Shown here: in pieces, positions 18,499-26,073 of the stretch
Numbering within the stretch: position 1 is the first letter of the stretch
How the letters are laid out: the number at the start of each line of letters is the position of its first letter
Assembly (NCBI GenBank): GCA_044426235.1
Contig: JAWXUS010000014.1
Span: forward strand, 1 to 44,302
DNA: 44,302 bases
Direction: 5' to 3'
DNA from: JAGHEK01 sp044426235
GTDB taxonomy: Bacteria; Bacillota; Clostridia; Peptostreptococcales; Peptostreptococcaceae
Notes under the pieces: generated by a model
Seen by the model: only the letters and a program-made list of their open reading frames with translations
Database searches by the model: none
What the model was told of the DNA's origin: nothing
Translations under genes and position numbers: made by a program

Positions 18499-18750
18499 TT
18501 AGTGTAAATTTTCTTGAATTGCTATTGCTAATTGATCAGGGCAAGAAGTTTTCTTTGCACCACAAGGAATATCTTTTAATTTAGTTGAAATATCATTTGC
18601 ATTTTGTCCGATAACTAAACTTTTAAGTCCTATTAAATTTCCTGGGCAACCACCAATAAAATTAATATTAGTTATTACATTTTCATCGTTTAATTCAAAA
18701 ACAATCTCTCTACAACAAACACCCTTTGGCTTATAATTAATTTTTTTCAT
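18499..18750 (-). CDS. TIGR03905-type TSCPD domain protein
   Basis: This small protein (83 aa from the ATG at 18750) has the family features CCREIVFEL, GGCPGN and the signature TSCPDQLA near the C-terminus. The domain also occurs in the tail of some adenosylcobalamin-dependent ribonucleotide reductases, but the stand-alone version has no proven role. The open frame continues 22 codons upstream, but those lack a ribosome binding site and overlap the predicted promoter. GGGAG nine nt before the ATG at 18750 decides the start. Five cysteines in 83 residues suggest metal binding or redox chemistry (inference). Confidence 0.85.
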   Translation of the reverse strand: MKKINYKPKGVCCREIVFELNDENVITNINFIGGCPGNLIGLKSLVIGQNANDISTKLKDIPCGAKKTSCPDQLAIAIQENLH

Positions 18751-18768
18751 AACACATAACTCCCTAAA

Positions 18769-18794
18769 GTATAATATATTTAAATATATTATAC
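18769..18794. repeat. Perfect 26 bp palindrome with -10 boxes on both strands
   Basis: Bases 18769-18781 are the exact reverse complement of 18782-18794. TATAAT appears at the left end on the plus strand (18770-18775) and at the right end on the minus strand (18788-18793), between two divergent genes. Confidence 0.75.
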
Positions 18795-18816
18795 ACCAAA
18801 AATTTAACAAATCCAA
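18788..18816 (-). promoter_or_regulatory. Predicted promoter of the TSCPD gene
   Basis: On the minus strand TTGGAT (18811-18816) and TATAAT (18788-18793) are separated by 17 bp. The -10 box lies within the 26 bp palindrome. Confidence 0.55.
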
Positions 18817-18834
18817 ACTAAAAAGGGGTACTAA

Positions 18835-19680
18835 ATGAATATATATGTATCAAATTACTTATCAAATAGTATAAGTGTTATAGATTATAACACGTTTGAG
18901 GTACAAAAAGAAATTGTAATTGATAATATTAATCCACATAATTTTTTGATTTATAAGATGATTTTGTATGTACTTGGATCAAATGATGGAGTATTGTATA
19001 AAATAAATTTAGAAACAGAAAATATAATAGATAGCGTATCACTTGGTGGATCTATAAAAAATATAAAAATATATAATGATGAAATATTTATAACTAATGA
19101 AGATACTAATACTATTCATATTCTTGATCTAGATTTGAATTTACATCTAAATTTAGAAGTTTTTGATATGCCACATGGAATATTTATTAATAATAATAAA
19201 TTGTATATTGCTTGCATGAATTATATTGTTATTTTTGATATTAATAGTAAAGAAATTGTAATGAATAAGAAATTTGACTTTAATCCGTGGCATATAACAA
19301 TAGATAAATTAAGTAATGATGTTTATGTTACAACACTAGACGGAAAAGTGGTTATTTTAGATGTAAATTTAGAAACAAAGTTAATTATTAACAATTTTTC
19401 ACTCCCAGTTGAAATTTGCTTATCTTATAAAAATAATAGTATTTATTGTACAGATTTTCAAAGAGAAAGTTTAATTATTTTAGATTATAATGATAAAAAA
19501 TTAAAAAATGAAATTAAATTATTTGGATATCCTCAAGGCCTTTTAATTTCAAATGATGAAAATTATATTATGGTAACAGACACAAAAAATGATGTGCTAA
19601 ACATTTATGATGCCAAAAATTATGATTTAATTAAAGTTATTTATGTAAAAAAAGAACCTACTACCATTTTTATGGAGTAG
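18835..19680 (+). CDS. YncE/YVTN-like beta-propeller protein
   Basis: The 281 aa protein consists of six or seven repeats of about 40 residues with the pattern (I)YVSNYLSNSISVIDYNT, LYVLGSNDGVLYKINLET, IFITNEDTNTIHILDLD, and so on to YIMVTDTKNDVLNIYDAKN, which is the YVTN/Ncl-1/HBP-like propeller pattern. No signal peptide or membrane segment is present, so a cytoplasmic location is likely, unlike many YncE relatives. Ligand and role are unknown. GGGG lies 7 nt before the ATG. It is divergent from the TSCPD gene, and its 3' end overlaps the convergent DUF4364 gene by 11 bp. Confidence 0.75.
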   Translation: MNIYVSNYLSNSISVIDYNTFEVQKEIVIDNINPHNFLIYKMILYVLGSNDGVLYKINLETENIIDSVSLGGSIKNIKIYNDEIFITNEDTNTIHILDLDLNLHLNLEVFDMPHGIFINNNKLYIACMNYIVIFDINSKEIVMNKKFDFNPWHITIDKLSNDVYVTTLDGKVVILDVNLETKLIINNFSLPVEICLSYKNNSIYCTDFQRESLIILDYNDKKLKNEIKLFGYPQGLLISNDENYIMVTDTKNDVLNIYDAKNYDLIKVIYVKKEPTTIFME

Positions 19681-19683
19681 GTT
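19646..19683 (-). terminator. Terminator of the DUF4364 gene, inside the end of the propeller gene
   Basis: An AACCTACT/AGTAGGTT stem (19656-19683, with an inner CCA/TGG) is followed on the minus strand by a T7 run (19648-19654). It lies within the last codons of the plus-strand gene. There is no T run on the plus side. Confidence 0.7.
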
Positions 19684-20212
19684 GTTCGCAAATAAGAGAT
19701 TGGATGATTTCTGCATAAGTTACAGATGCATTTTTCTTCCAATTATTGCAGATAAGTAAAGCTTGTTTTTCTGATGAAACATTTAATTTAAGGTTTATAA
19801 GATCTCTTCTATTCTCAATAACTTTTAAATTAACAATAAATTCAAAATCACTTTCCTTTATAAACTCTGCAACAATCTCTGTATTGACAAGTATTTTATG
19901 CTTATTTTCTTTTATGTAATTACTTATTTTGCTACCCATATCTTGCGGAATTTTATCTATTAAAGACTCTAAAATTTCAAATCCCTTTTGTGTTAGACAG
20001 TAGTATTCTTTTGTAGATTCTTTGTAGGCATTTAAAAGTTTAACATCTAATAATTCGTGTAAAATTTGTTGTAGAGAAAAATAATTCATAATATCAGTAT
20101 CTAGTGCTACTTGAGTGATTTGAGAATTAGTTAAATCGACATTTATTTTATCAATAATATAAAGTATAATTAATTTATTAGAAGCTAATTCTTCAGATGA
20201 ATTTTCAAACAT
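19670..20212 (-). CDS. DUF4364 family protein, winged-helix-like
   Basis: The 180 aa protein starts FENSSEELASNKLIILYIIDKI, continues with ITQVALDTDIMNYFSLQQILHELLD and YYCLTQKGFEILE, the pattern of a PadR/MarR-like winged helix (about residues 8-85), and ends with a beta-rich region. DUF4364 is common in Clostridia as a presumed transcriptional regulator; no target is known. The frame allows an ATG three codons upstream (20221), but GGAGG abuts it directly, while its spacing to the ATG at 20212 is 9 nt, so the latter is preferred. It ends convergent with the propeller gene and overlaps it. Confidence 0.82.
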   Translation of the reverse strand: MFENSSEELASNKLIILYIIDKINVDLTNSQITQVALDTDIMNYFSLQQILHELLDVKLLNAYKESTKEYYCLTQKGFEILESLIDKIPQDMGSKISNYIKENKHKILVNTEIVAEFIKESDFEFIVNLKVIENRRDLINLKLNVSSEKQALLICNNWKKNASVTYAEIIQSLICEQPTP

Positions 20213-20321
20213 TAATATCATCCTCCAAGAAAATTCTATTTATTAATATATTAAACTAAAATACAAAAAAATAAAAGACTTATATATAGAATAATAAATT
20301 TATTATTTTTTATGTGAAATA

Positions 20322-20356
20322 AATATAATAAAAAGAGGACTCAAGAGTCCTCTTTT
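20322..20356 (-). terminator. Terminator of the SASP gene
   Basis: AAAAGAGGACTC (20331-20342) pairs with GAGTCCTCTTTT (20345-20356). On the minus strand it is followed by a T-rich stretch. Confidence 0.88.
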
Positions 20357-20381
20357 ATCAACTAGATGTCAGAATTTACTA

Positions 20382-20579
20382 TTACTTTTCAGACATTTGA
20401 TGTTCAGCCATTTCAACTAACTTTTTAGTCATGTATCCACCAACTGCACCATTTTGTCTAGCTGTTAAGTTTCCTTTATCAACTGATTCATAGTTAGTTA
20501 ACCCTAATTCATTAGCGACCTCTAACTTCATTTGATTTAATGCATGTTTTGCCTCAGGAACAGCTTTTTTATTTGCCAT
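20382..20579 (-). CDS. Alpha/beta-type small acid-soluble spore protein
   Basis: The 65 aa protein MANKKAVPEAKHALNQMKLE carries the germination-protease region VANELGLTNYE (residues 21-31) and the DNA-binding signature ARQNGAVGGYMTKKLVEMAE (40-59). Such SASPs coat DNA in the forespore, protecting it from UV and heat, and are degraded on germination. The frame extends 14 codons upstream to 20621, but AGGAGG is ideally placed before the ATG at 20579 and the family starts there. A forespore-type promoter candidate lies upstream. Presence of this gene marks the organism as a spore former. Confidence 0.95.
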   Translation of the reverse strand: MANKKAVPEAKHALNQMKLEVANELGLTNYESVDKGNLTARQNGAVGGYMTKKLVEMAEHQMSEK

Positions 20580-20604
20580 AGTAAATTTCCTCCTATATGA
20601 TGTT

Positions 20605-20632
20605 TCAACAAGATTTTTCACTAACTTGTTGA
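20605..20632 (-). other. 5' UTR hairpin of the SASP mRNA
   Basis: TCAACAAG and CTTGTTGA (8 bp arms, 12 nt loop) form a hairpin between the predicted promoter and the ribosome binding site. It could stabilise the mRNA; no known family is recognised. Confidence 0.45.
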
Positions 20633-20638
20633 TGATAT

Positions 20639-20668
20639 TATATTGCCCTCAAAACTTTATTATATACA
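20639..20668 (-). promoter_or_regulatory. Candidate sigma-G/sigma-F-type promoter of the SASP gene
   Basis: On the minus strand TGTATA (20663-20668) and CAATATA (20639-20645) are 17 bp apart, resembling the forespore consensus (GHATR, 17-18 bp, CATWHTA). The match is imperfect in the -10 box. Confidence 0.45.
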
Positions 20669-20798
20669 TTTTTTAAAAAAAATTTTTTATTTATAAAAAA
20701 ATCCATCTAATATTAATAGGAATAAAGTTATAAATGTTAAAATATAAATAGTATATAAAAAAGATAAATAATTTAACTAACAATTTAGGGGGATTAAA

Positions 20799-21410
20799 AT
20801 GAAAGAAGAAACTAATGTTGTTAATCTAAGGGGGAGAATAGAAAATAGTTTAGAATTTAGTCACGAAATTTATGGTGAAAAGTTTTATACTACTAATATT
20901 CAAGTTGATAGATTAAGTGATTCAAAAGATAATTTACCAATAACTATTTCTGAGAGGTTATTAGAAGATATAGATTTAAATGAAGATAATATATTTAATG
21001 TTTGTGGTCAATTAAGATCTTACAATAAAGTTGTTGATGATAGAAATAGATTGGTTTTAACAGTTTTTATAAGGGAGCTTAGCTTGACTGATGAAAAAGA
21101 TAAAAATGATCCAAATAATATATTCTTAGATGGATTTATATGCAAAAATCCAGTTTATAGACAAACTCCACTTGGTAGAGAAATAACAGATTTATTAGTG
21201 GCAATAAATAGACCATATAATAAATCGGATTATATACCTTGTATCGTTTGGGGAAGAAATGCCAAATTCACTAAGAATTTAGAAATTGGTGATAAAGTAC
21301 AACTTTGGGGAAGAATTCAAAGTAGAGAATACGATAAAAGATTAGATAGTGGAGAGGTAATAAAAAAAGTTGCATATGAAGTTTCTATATCTAAGATAAA
21401 AAAAGATTAA
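20799..21410 (+). CDS. Single-stranded DNA-binding protein with two OB folds
   Basis: The 203 aa protein contains two tandem OB-fold units. The first (about residues 5-95) is divergent: VVNLRGRIENSLEFSHEIYGEKFYT and FNVCGQLRSYNKV. The second (about 108-200) is SSB-like: NPVYRQTPLGREITDLLVAINRP, then YIPCIVWGRNAKFTKNL and IGDKVQLWGRIQSREY. No acidic SSB tail (DDDLPF) is present, so this is probably not the replicative SSB but the second clostridial type. GGGGG precedes the ATG by about 5 nt. It is monocistronic or weakly linked to the following gene; no strong terminator is visible after it. Confidence 0.82.
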   Translation: MKEETNVVNLRGRIENSLEFSHEIYGEKFYTTNIQVDRLSDSKDNLPITISERLLEDIDLNEDNIFNVCGQLRSYNKVVDDRNRLVLTVFIRELSLTDEKDKNDPNNIFLDGFICKNPVYRQTPLGREITDLLVAINRPYNKSDYIPCIVWGRNAKFTKNLEIGDKVQLWGRIQSREYDKRLDSGEVIKKVAYEVSISKIKKD

Positions 21411-21506
21411 TTACTAGGTATAAAAATATAAATTTATGTTGAACATCTTTTTTTAATTTATTATAATCTATTTTAGAATATTATAATAAATTAAAGGGGG
21501 ATCATA

Positions 21507-22076
21507 GTGAAAAGTGTGTTATATGATACTTATGCTAATGATGATTACGATACCTGTAACGAAATCACAAGTTTTTTAGGAAGCATAAATTACAACGTAG
21601 GAAGTAGAATACTTTTATTAGGAAACATAGATAATTTAGGAAATTGTCTAAAACAAAAAGGATTAGATGTAACTATCTTGGAAGAACAGTTTTTTGAAAA
21701 TGTTTGCTATTCTTTAATAAGAAATAATAATTGTAATATAGTAAGAGGTTCTTTAGAACAATTACCTTTTGTAGATGAAAGTTTTGATAAGGTTATTATA
21801 TTAGAACATTTTAATACTTTAAACAATTATAAAATAGCAGTTAATGAAATAAAAAGAGTTCTAAAAGATGATGGAGAAATTATACTAGAAGACTTAAATT
21901 TAAAAAGTATTAAGGTTAAATTAAAAAACTTAAAGCATAAAGTTTGTGGAGACAAAAATAACTATTGCTATCCCGATGAAATTAAGGAATTATTTTTGAG
22001 TTATGGTTTTGACGGAAACATTAAAGAAATATCTAATGATAGATATTTGTATATGGGAAAAATAGAGACTAGGTAA
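21507..22076 (+). CDS. Class I SAM-dependent methyltransferase-like protein
   Basis: The 189 aa protein has the late motifs of Methyltransf_11 proteins: RGSLEQLPFVDESFDKVIILE (motif II region, about 79-99) and AVNEIKRVLKDDGEIILED (112-130). Motif I is degenerate: RILLLGNIDNLG stands where DxGxGxG is expected, so SAM binding may be weak or lost. A SYGFDG segment follows near the end. The start is GTG with a perfect AAAGGGGG box 7 nt upstream. The stop codon lies in the loop of the terminator hairpin. Target unknown; it may be a regulatory or structural relative instead of an active enzyme. Confidence 0.65.
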   Translation: MKSVLYDTYANDDYDTCNEITSFLGSINYNVGSRILLLGNIDNLGNCLKQKGLDVTILEEQFFENVCYSLIRNNNCNIVRGSLEQLPFVDESFDKVIILEHFNTLNNYKIAVNEIKRVLKDDGEIILEDLNLKSIKVKLKNLKHKVCGDKNNYCYPDEIKELFLSYGFDGNIKEISNDRYLYMGKIETR

Positions 22077-22088
22077 ACCTAGTCTTTT
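22062..22088 (+). terminator. Terminator overlapping the methyltransferase stop codon
   Basis: GACTAGGT (22067-22074) pairs with ACCTAGTC (22077-22084) around a 2 nt loop, followed by T4 only. The short T run lowers confidence. Confidence 0.6.
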
Positions 22089-22125
22089 GCAATTATCAAA
22101 ATTTATAATGAAAGAGGGACTGATT

Positions 22126-22251
22126 ATGAATGTAAATTATATTTTTATAGCAGTATCTATGTTATTTGTTATTTTGATATCAATACAAATTACATTGAAT
22201 AAAATTTTTGTGTTACTAAGAGATATAAAAGAAGAAATTGAAGATAGATAG
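22126..22251 (+). CDS. Small membrane peptide, 41 aa
   Basis: AGAGGGACTGATT precedes an ATG that opens a 41-codon frame ending in TAG. The peptide starts MNVNYIFIAVSMLFVILISI, one transmembrane helix covering about residues 5-30, and ends with a charged tail, LRDIKEEIEDR. It fills most of the gap between the methyltransferase terminator and the DUF4397 gene. I do not recognise the family. The good RBS, single-helix design and charged tail favour a real small protein. Confidence 0.55.
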   Translation: MNVNYIFIAVSMLFVILISIQITLNKIFVLLRDIKEEIEDR

Positions 22252-22310
22252 TATCAAATAATTGAAAATCAAATACTATAGTTAGTAAATATAGTTTTTG
22301 AGGTGATAGA

Positions 22311-22913
22311 TTGAGAGTTTATGATGAAACACATTCATTAATAAGATTTATAAATGCTGTAGTAGATAGTGATGCAATAGATATTTATATAGATGACAAA
22401 TTATTTTATAGTGACTTAACTTTTACTAGCTTTAGTCCATATATCTACATTACAAAAAATCAATATTTAATTGAAATATATCCAAAAGATGATAAGACTA
22501 AATTACTATTTAGTAAAACTATACAAATTGGTAGTGAAAAATTGTTTTCAATAGCTATAACTGGAAATATGAAAAAAATGTCTATAATAAAAATTAGAGA
22601 CGATAAAGAACCATCAGAAACAGGAGATGCTAAGGTAAGATTTGTACATTTAGTGCCAAACGGAAGGGAAATTGATGTAGTGTTAGATAAAAGTACTTAT
22701 ATATATAATGTTATGTATAAAGATGTAACACCGTATTCAGATGTAGAATCTAAATTGTATAATGCACAAATACTACTTTCTTCTAATAAACAGCTTTTAA
22801 GAAAACTCAGAATAAATTTAAAATCATATAAAGTATATACTTTTTATGCTATTGGAACTGCACCGAATTTTCAAATATTTCAATCAGCAGACGGAGCGAT
22901 ATTTTTGGATTAA
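22311..22913 (+). CDS. DUF4397 domain protein
   Basis: The 200 aa protein has two related units: RFINAVVDSDAIDIYIDDKL with a following SFSPYIYI (about residues 11-45), and VRFVHLVPNGREIDVVLDKS with DVTPYSDVES (about 108-146). These are the hallmarks of DUF4397 (beta-sandwich, often surface-associated). There is no signal peptide here, which is unusual for the family and leaves the location open. The start is TTG with GAGGTG 5 nt upstream; no ATG fits. It has its own terminator. Confidence 0.78.
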   Translation: MRVYDETHSLIRFINAVVDSDAIDIYIDDKLFYSDLTFTSFSPYIYITKNQYLIEIYPKDDKTKLLFSKTIQIGSEKLFSIAITGNMKKMSIIKIRDDKEPSETGDAKVRFVHLVPNGREIDVVLDKSTYIYNVMYKDVTPYSDVESKLYNAQILLSSNKQLLRKLRINLKSYKVYTFYAIGTAPNFQIFQSADGAIFLD

Positions 22914-22916
22914 GAT

Positions 22917-22948
22917 AAAAAACTGTAAACTTTTGTTTGCAGTTTTTT
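22917..22948 (+). terminator. Intrinsic terminator of the DUF4397 gene
   Basis: AAAAAACTGTAAAC (22917-22930) pairs with GTTTGCAGTTTTTT (22935-22948), with one wobble and a 4 nt loop. Confidence 0.88.
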
Positions 22949-23047
22949 ATTTTAAATTAATATTAAAATTAAAGTTGATTTTTTGAAGTAGCTGAAAAAT
23001 ACTGTTTGAATACTAAAATTTTATTATATAAATACGTTTGTTTATTT

Positions 23048-23075
23048 GTTATAATGTTAGTGACACTAAGATTAT
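23048..23075 (+). promoter_or_regulatory. Extended -10 promoter and inverted repeat upstream of the first MCP
   Basis: TGTTATAAT (23048-23055, wait-free TGn-TATAAT type) lies 56 bp before the ATG. An inverted repeat begins inside the -10: 23051-23062 pairs with 23064-23075 with a single mismatch (core TTAGTG-A-CACTAA). It overlaps the expected transcription start and could be an operator. No sigma-D-type flagellar motif (TAAA...GCCGATAA) is seen. Confidence 0.5.
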
Positions 23076-23110
23076 GAGTGTATTTTTTATGAGTACTGTA
23101 GGAGGTTTAA

Positions 23111-25255
23111 ATGAAAAGTTTTAATTTAAAATAAAAAATAAACAGTTTAAGGTTATCGGCTAAAATTGGCATAGTTTTAGGGATTGTGTTAACATTATCT
23201 CTTATAACATTAGTAACAATATCATCAAAATCTGTGCAAGGGAGTATGAGAAATGCTATATACTCTGATTTTGTTAATATAACTAATAGAAATGCAGATG
23301 TAACAGAAAATATGCTAAATGGTTTATCATCAATTAGTATTGATGTGAGCAATTATATAAATAAAGAAATAAAACTTCGTTCATCTCAAGGAAATGTTGG
23401 GAATGAAGGGCAAAATCCAAGTCAAATATATCCAAATATATTACTTGATAGTTATGCAACTAGAATAGAGGAATATGCAGTAAATACTATGTGGTCTTTA
23501 TTCTCAAGTAACGATGCAATTCATAGTATAGAAATGGCATTTGAACAGAATGCTTTATCTGCAGGAGTTGATAGTTATAGTCTTTATATAGATAGAGATA
23601 AGGCTAATCAAAAAACTGCAACATCGATAGGTACATATCAGCAATATAGTAATAGAGTAGGTTATAGTAATGTAAGATCTGATAAGACTGCATACTTTAC
23701 ACAGCCGTATGAATTAAATGGTTTAGGAGTTATAACATATTCATATCCAATATTAGTTGATGGTTTATTTGTGGGTGAAATATCTATAAATATGGATATA
23801 AATAAAGGGTTAAGTGATTTATATGTTAATAGAGATCAATATCCAACAATGTATACAGAAATTATAACTGAAGAAGGTATAGTAGTTTATAATAAAGTAT
23901 GGGAAGGATCTGATGGTAACAATATAAAAGATTTCTTAGGAAATAATGATTACGAAAAATTAATGAACAGTTTTGCTACCGAGAAGGAGGCATTCGTAGT
24001 TAGAGCAATTGATGAGGCAAGCGGAATTAACGTTGAGAAGTTTTATAGCCCAATTAAATTAGATGAAGTAACTTGGTGGTCATTATCATCAATACATTCT
24101 AAAGATTTAGAAAAAGATGTTAATCAAATAACTATATTAATGTATATTTTAAGTATACTTACATTAGTTATTATAACTATTTTCTCAAGAATTATATTTA
24201 AAAAGTTATTATCACCATTAAATAATATAGTTTCTGCAGCATCAGATATATCAAAAGGTAAATTAGATGTTAATTTAGACGTTTTAAGCGGTGATGAAGT
24301 AGGTCAAATATCAGCTATATTTAATACTATGGCAAATGATTTACACGATATAATAGATGATACTAGTAACTTATTATCTAATATGTCAAATGGTAATTTT
24401 GATATATCTTCAAATTGTGAAGAAAAGTATCAAGGTGAATTTAACGATATAATAAAATCTATAAATACTATAAAAGAAGATTTAAGTGAAACTTTATCTG
24501 AAATAAATGTTTCTTCTGAAAATGTGCAAAATAATGCATACCAGTTATCAGCAGCATCAAGAGATTTAGCACAAGGTGCAACAGAACAGGCTATGTCCAT
24601 TGAAAACTTATCTAATACTATAAGTGATATAACTAATAAAATAGAAGAAAATGCAAAGAATGCAGATATGGCAAGTGAATTATCTAAAATGACATCAGAT
24701 TCTATATTAAGTAGTAATAAAAAGATGGAAGAGATGATAATAGCAATGAATGATATATCAGAAAAATCTACTGAAATAAGTAAAATAATAAAAACAATAG
24801 ATGATATAGCATTCCAAACGAATATATTAGCACTTAATGCTGCAGTTGAGGCGGCACGTGCTGGAAATGCAGGTAAAGGATTTGCGGTTGTTGCAGATGA
24901 AGTTAGAAATCTTGCACAAAAATCTGCAGATGCTGCAAAAAATACTAGTTCATTAATTGAAGGAACAGTTGATGCAGTTGAAAATGGTTCAAATATTGCA
25001 AACGAAACTGCGGAATCATTACTTCAAATAATAGATGGTGCAAAGCAAACTACAGATATGATGAATAGTATTGCAGAGGCGAGTAAAGAACAATCAGAAT
25101 CGTCGTATAAGATAAATAAAAATGTTCAAGAAATATCAACAGTAGTACAAAATAATACAGCAACGGCAGAGGAGAGTTCTGCAGCGAGTGAAGATTTAAA
25201 TAATCAATCAAATAGATTAAATGAACTTGTAAGTCAATTTAATTTATCAAAATAA
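23111..25255 (+). pseudogene. Methyl-accepting chemotaxis protein interrupted by TAA at codon 8
   Basis: AGGAGG 5 nt before the ATG at 23111 sets the start. The seventh codon is followed by an in-frame TAA (23132-23134), after which the frame stays open for 706 codons in the same register: KINSLRLSAK, TM1 (about 19-37), a large extracellular Cache-like sensor (about 40-335), TM2 (about 339-362), HAMP (363-415) and the signalling domain with TIDDIAFQTNILALNAAVEA near 562-581. Without read-through, the only rescue would be the GTG at 23186 inside TM1, which has no ribosome binding site. All downstream domains look intact, so the lesion is recent, is a sequence error, or is read through. A clear terminator follows. 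Confidence 0.75.
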
Positions 25256-25263
25256 TAAAATTA

Positions 25264-25297
25264 GCACTGAAGTGGAATTTACTTCAGTGTTTTTTTG
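25264..25297 (+). terminator. Intrinsic terminator after the first MCP
   Basis: CACTGAAGT (25265-25273) pairs with ACTTCAGTG (25281-25289), followed by T7. Confidence 0.9.
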
Positions 25298-25333
25298 TAA
25301 AAAAATACCCAAACTAGGTTAATCTAGCTTGGG
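25298..25333 (-). terminator. Terminator of the asd-dapA-dapB-dapH operon
   Basis: On the minus strand CCCAAGCTAG pairs with CTAGTTTGGG (one wobble) and is followed by TATTTTTTT. It lies directly after the dapH stop codon and back to back with the MCP terminator. Confidence 0.88.
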
Positions 25334-25342
25334 ATTTATATA

Positions 25343-26056
25343 TTAATCTAAACTTCTAAGTTCTTCTAATATTTTAGTTTTATCAGCAGTTTGTTCATCT
25401 TTCATTTTTATTACTTTAGCAGGACTTCCAGCTACAACAGTGAAAGGTTCAACATCTTTAGTAACAACTGCACCAGCTGCAACAACTGCACCTTTTCCTA
25501 TTCTAACACCTTCTAATATAACTGCATTTGCACCTATTAAAACTTCATCTTCAACAATAACAGGAGTAGCTGAAGGCGGTTCTAAAACACCGGCAACGAC
25601 TGCACCAGCACCTAAATGAACATTTTTACCTAAAGTTCCACGAGCACCAATTACAGCATTCATATCAACCATAGTTCCTTCACCAATTACTGCACCAACA
25701 TTTATAACAGCACCCATCATTATAACAGCATTTTTTTCTATTGTAACGAAGTCTCTTATGAATGAACCTGGCTCAATACGAGCAGAATCGTGTAAGTAGT
25801 TATAAAGAGGTATAGCAGAATTTCTTCTATCATACTCTATGTGGAAATCTTGTATTTTTGATTTATTATCTTCCAGTGTTTCATTTATTGCTGCATAATC
25901 ACCTACTAGTATGTAAGAACCATCATTTCCAAAAACTTTGAATTCATCACAACTTTTTAGGTTTAAGTTATCAGCATTAACATAAACTTTAACAGGTGTT
26001 ACTTTTTTAGCATTTTTTATGAAATTTGCTATTTCATATGCATCATTTAATTTCAT
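25343..26056 (-). CDS. dapH: 2,3,4,5-tetrahydropyridine-2,6-dicarboxylate N-acetyltransferase
   Basis: It acetylates tetrahydrodipicolinate in the acetyl branch of the diaminopimelate/lysine pathway. The 237 aa protein has an N-terminal DapH-type domain (LNDAYEIANFIKNAKKVTPV) and a left-handed beta-helix of hexapeptide repeats from about residue 88 (ARIEPGSFIRDFVTIEKNAV, then VIGEGTMVDMNAVIGARGTL and GANAVILEGVRIGKGAVVAA). The acetyl rather than succinyl assignment rests on the N-terminal domain and the Gram-positive context. It is the last gene of the operon, 17 bp after dapB, with AGGAGG before the ATG. Confidence 0.92.
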   Translation of the reverse strand: MKLNDAYEIANFIKNAKKVTPVKVYVNADNLNLKSCDEFKVFGNDGSYILVGDYAAINETLEDNKSKIQDFHIEYDRRNSAIPLYNYLHDSARIEPGSFIRDFVTIEKNAVIMMGAVINVGAVIGEGTMVDMNAVIGARGTLGKNVHLGAGAVVAGVLEPPSATPVIVEDEVLIGANAVILEGVRIGKGAVVAAGAVVTKDVEPFTVVAGSPAKVIKMKDEQTADKTKILEELRSLD

Positions 26057-26073
26057 CTTTTGTTTCCTCCTAT

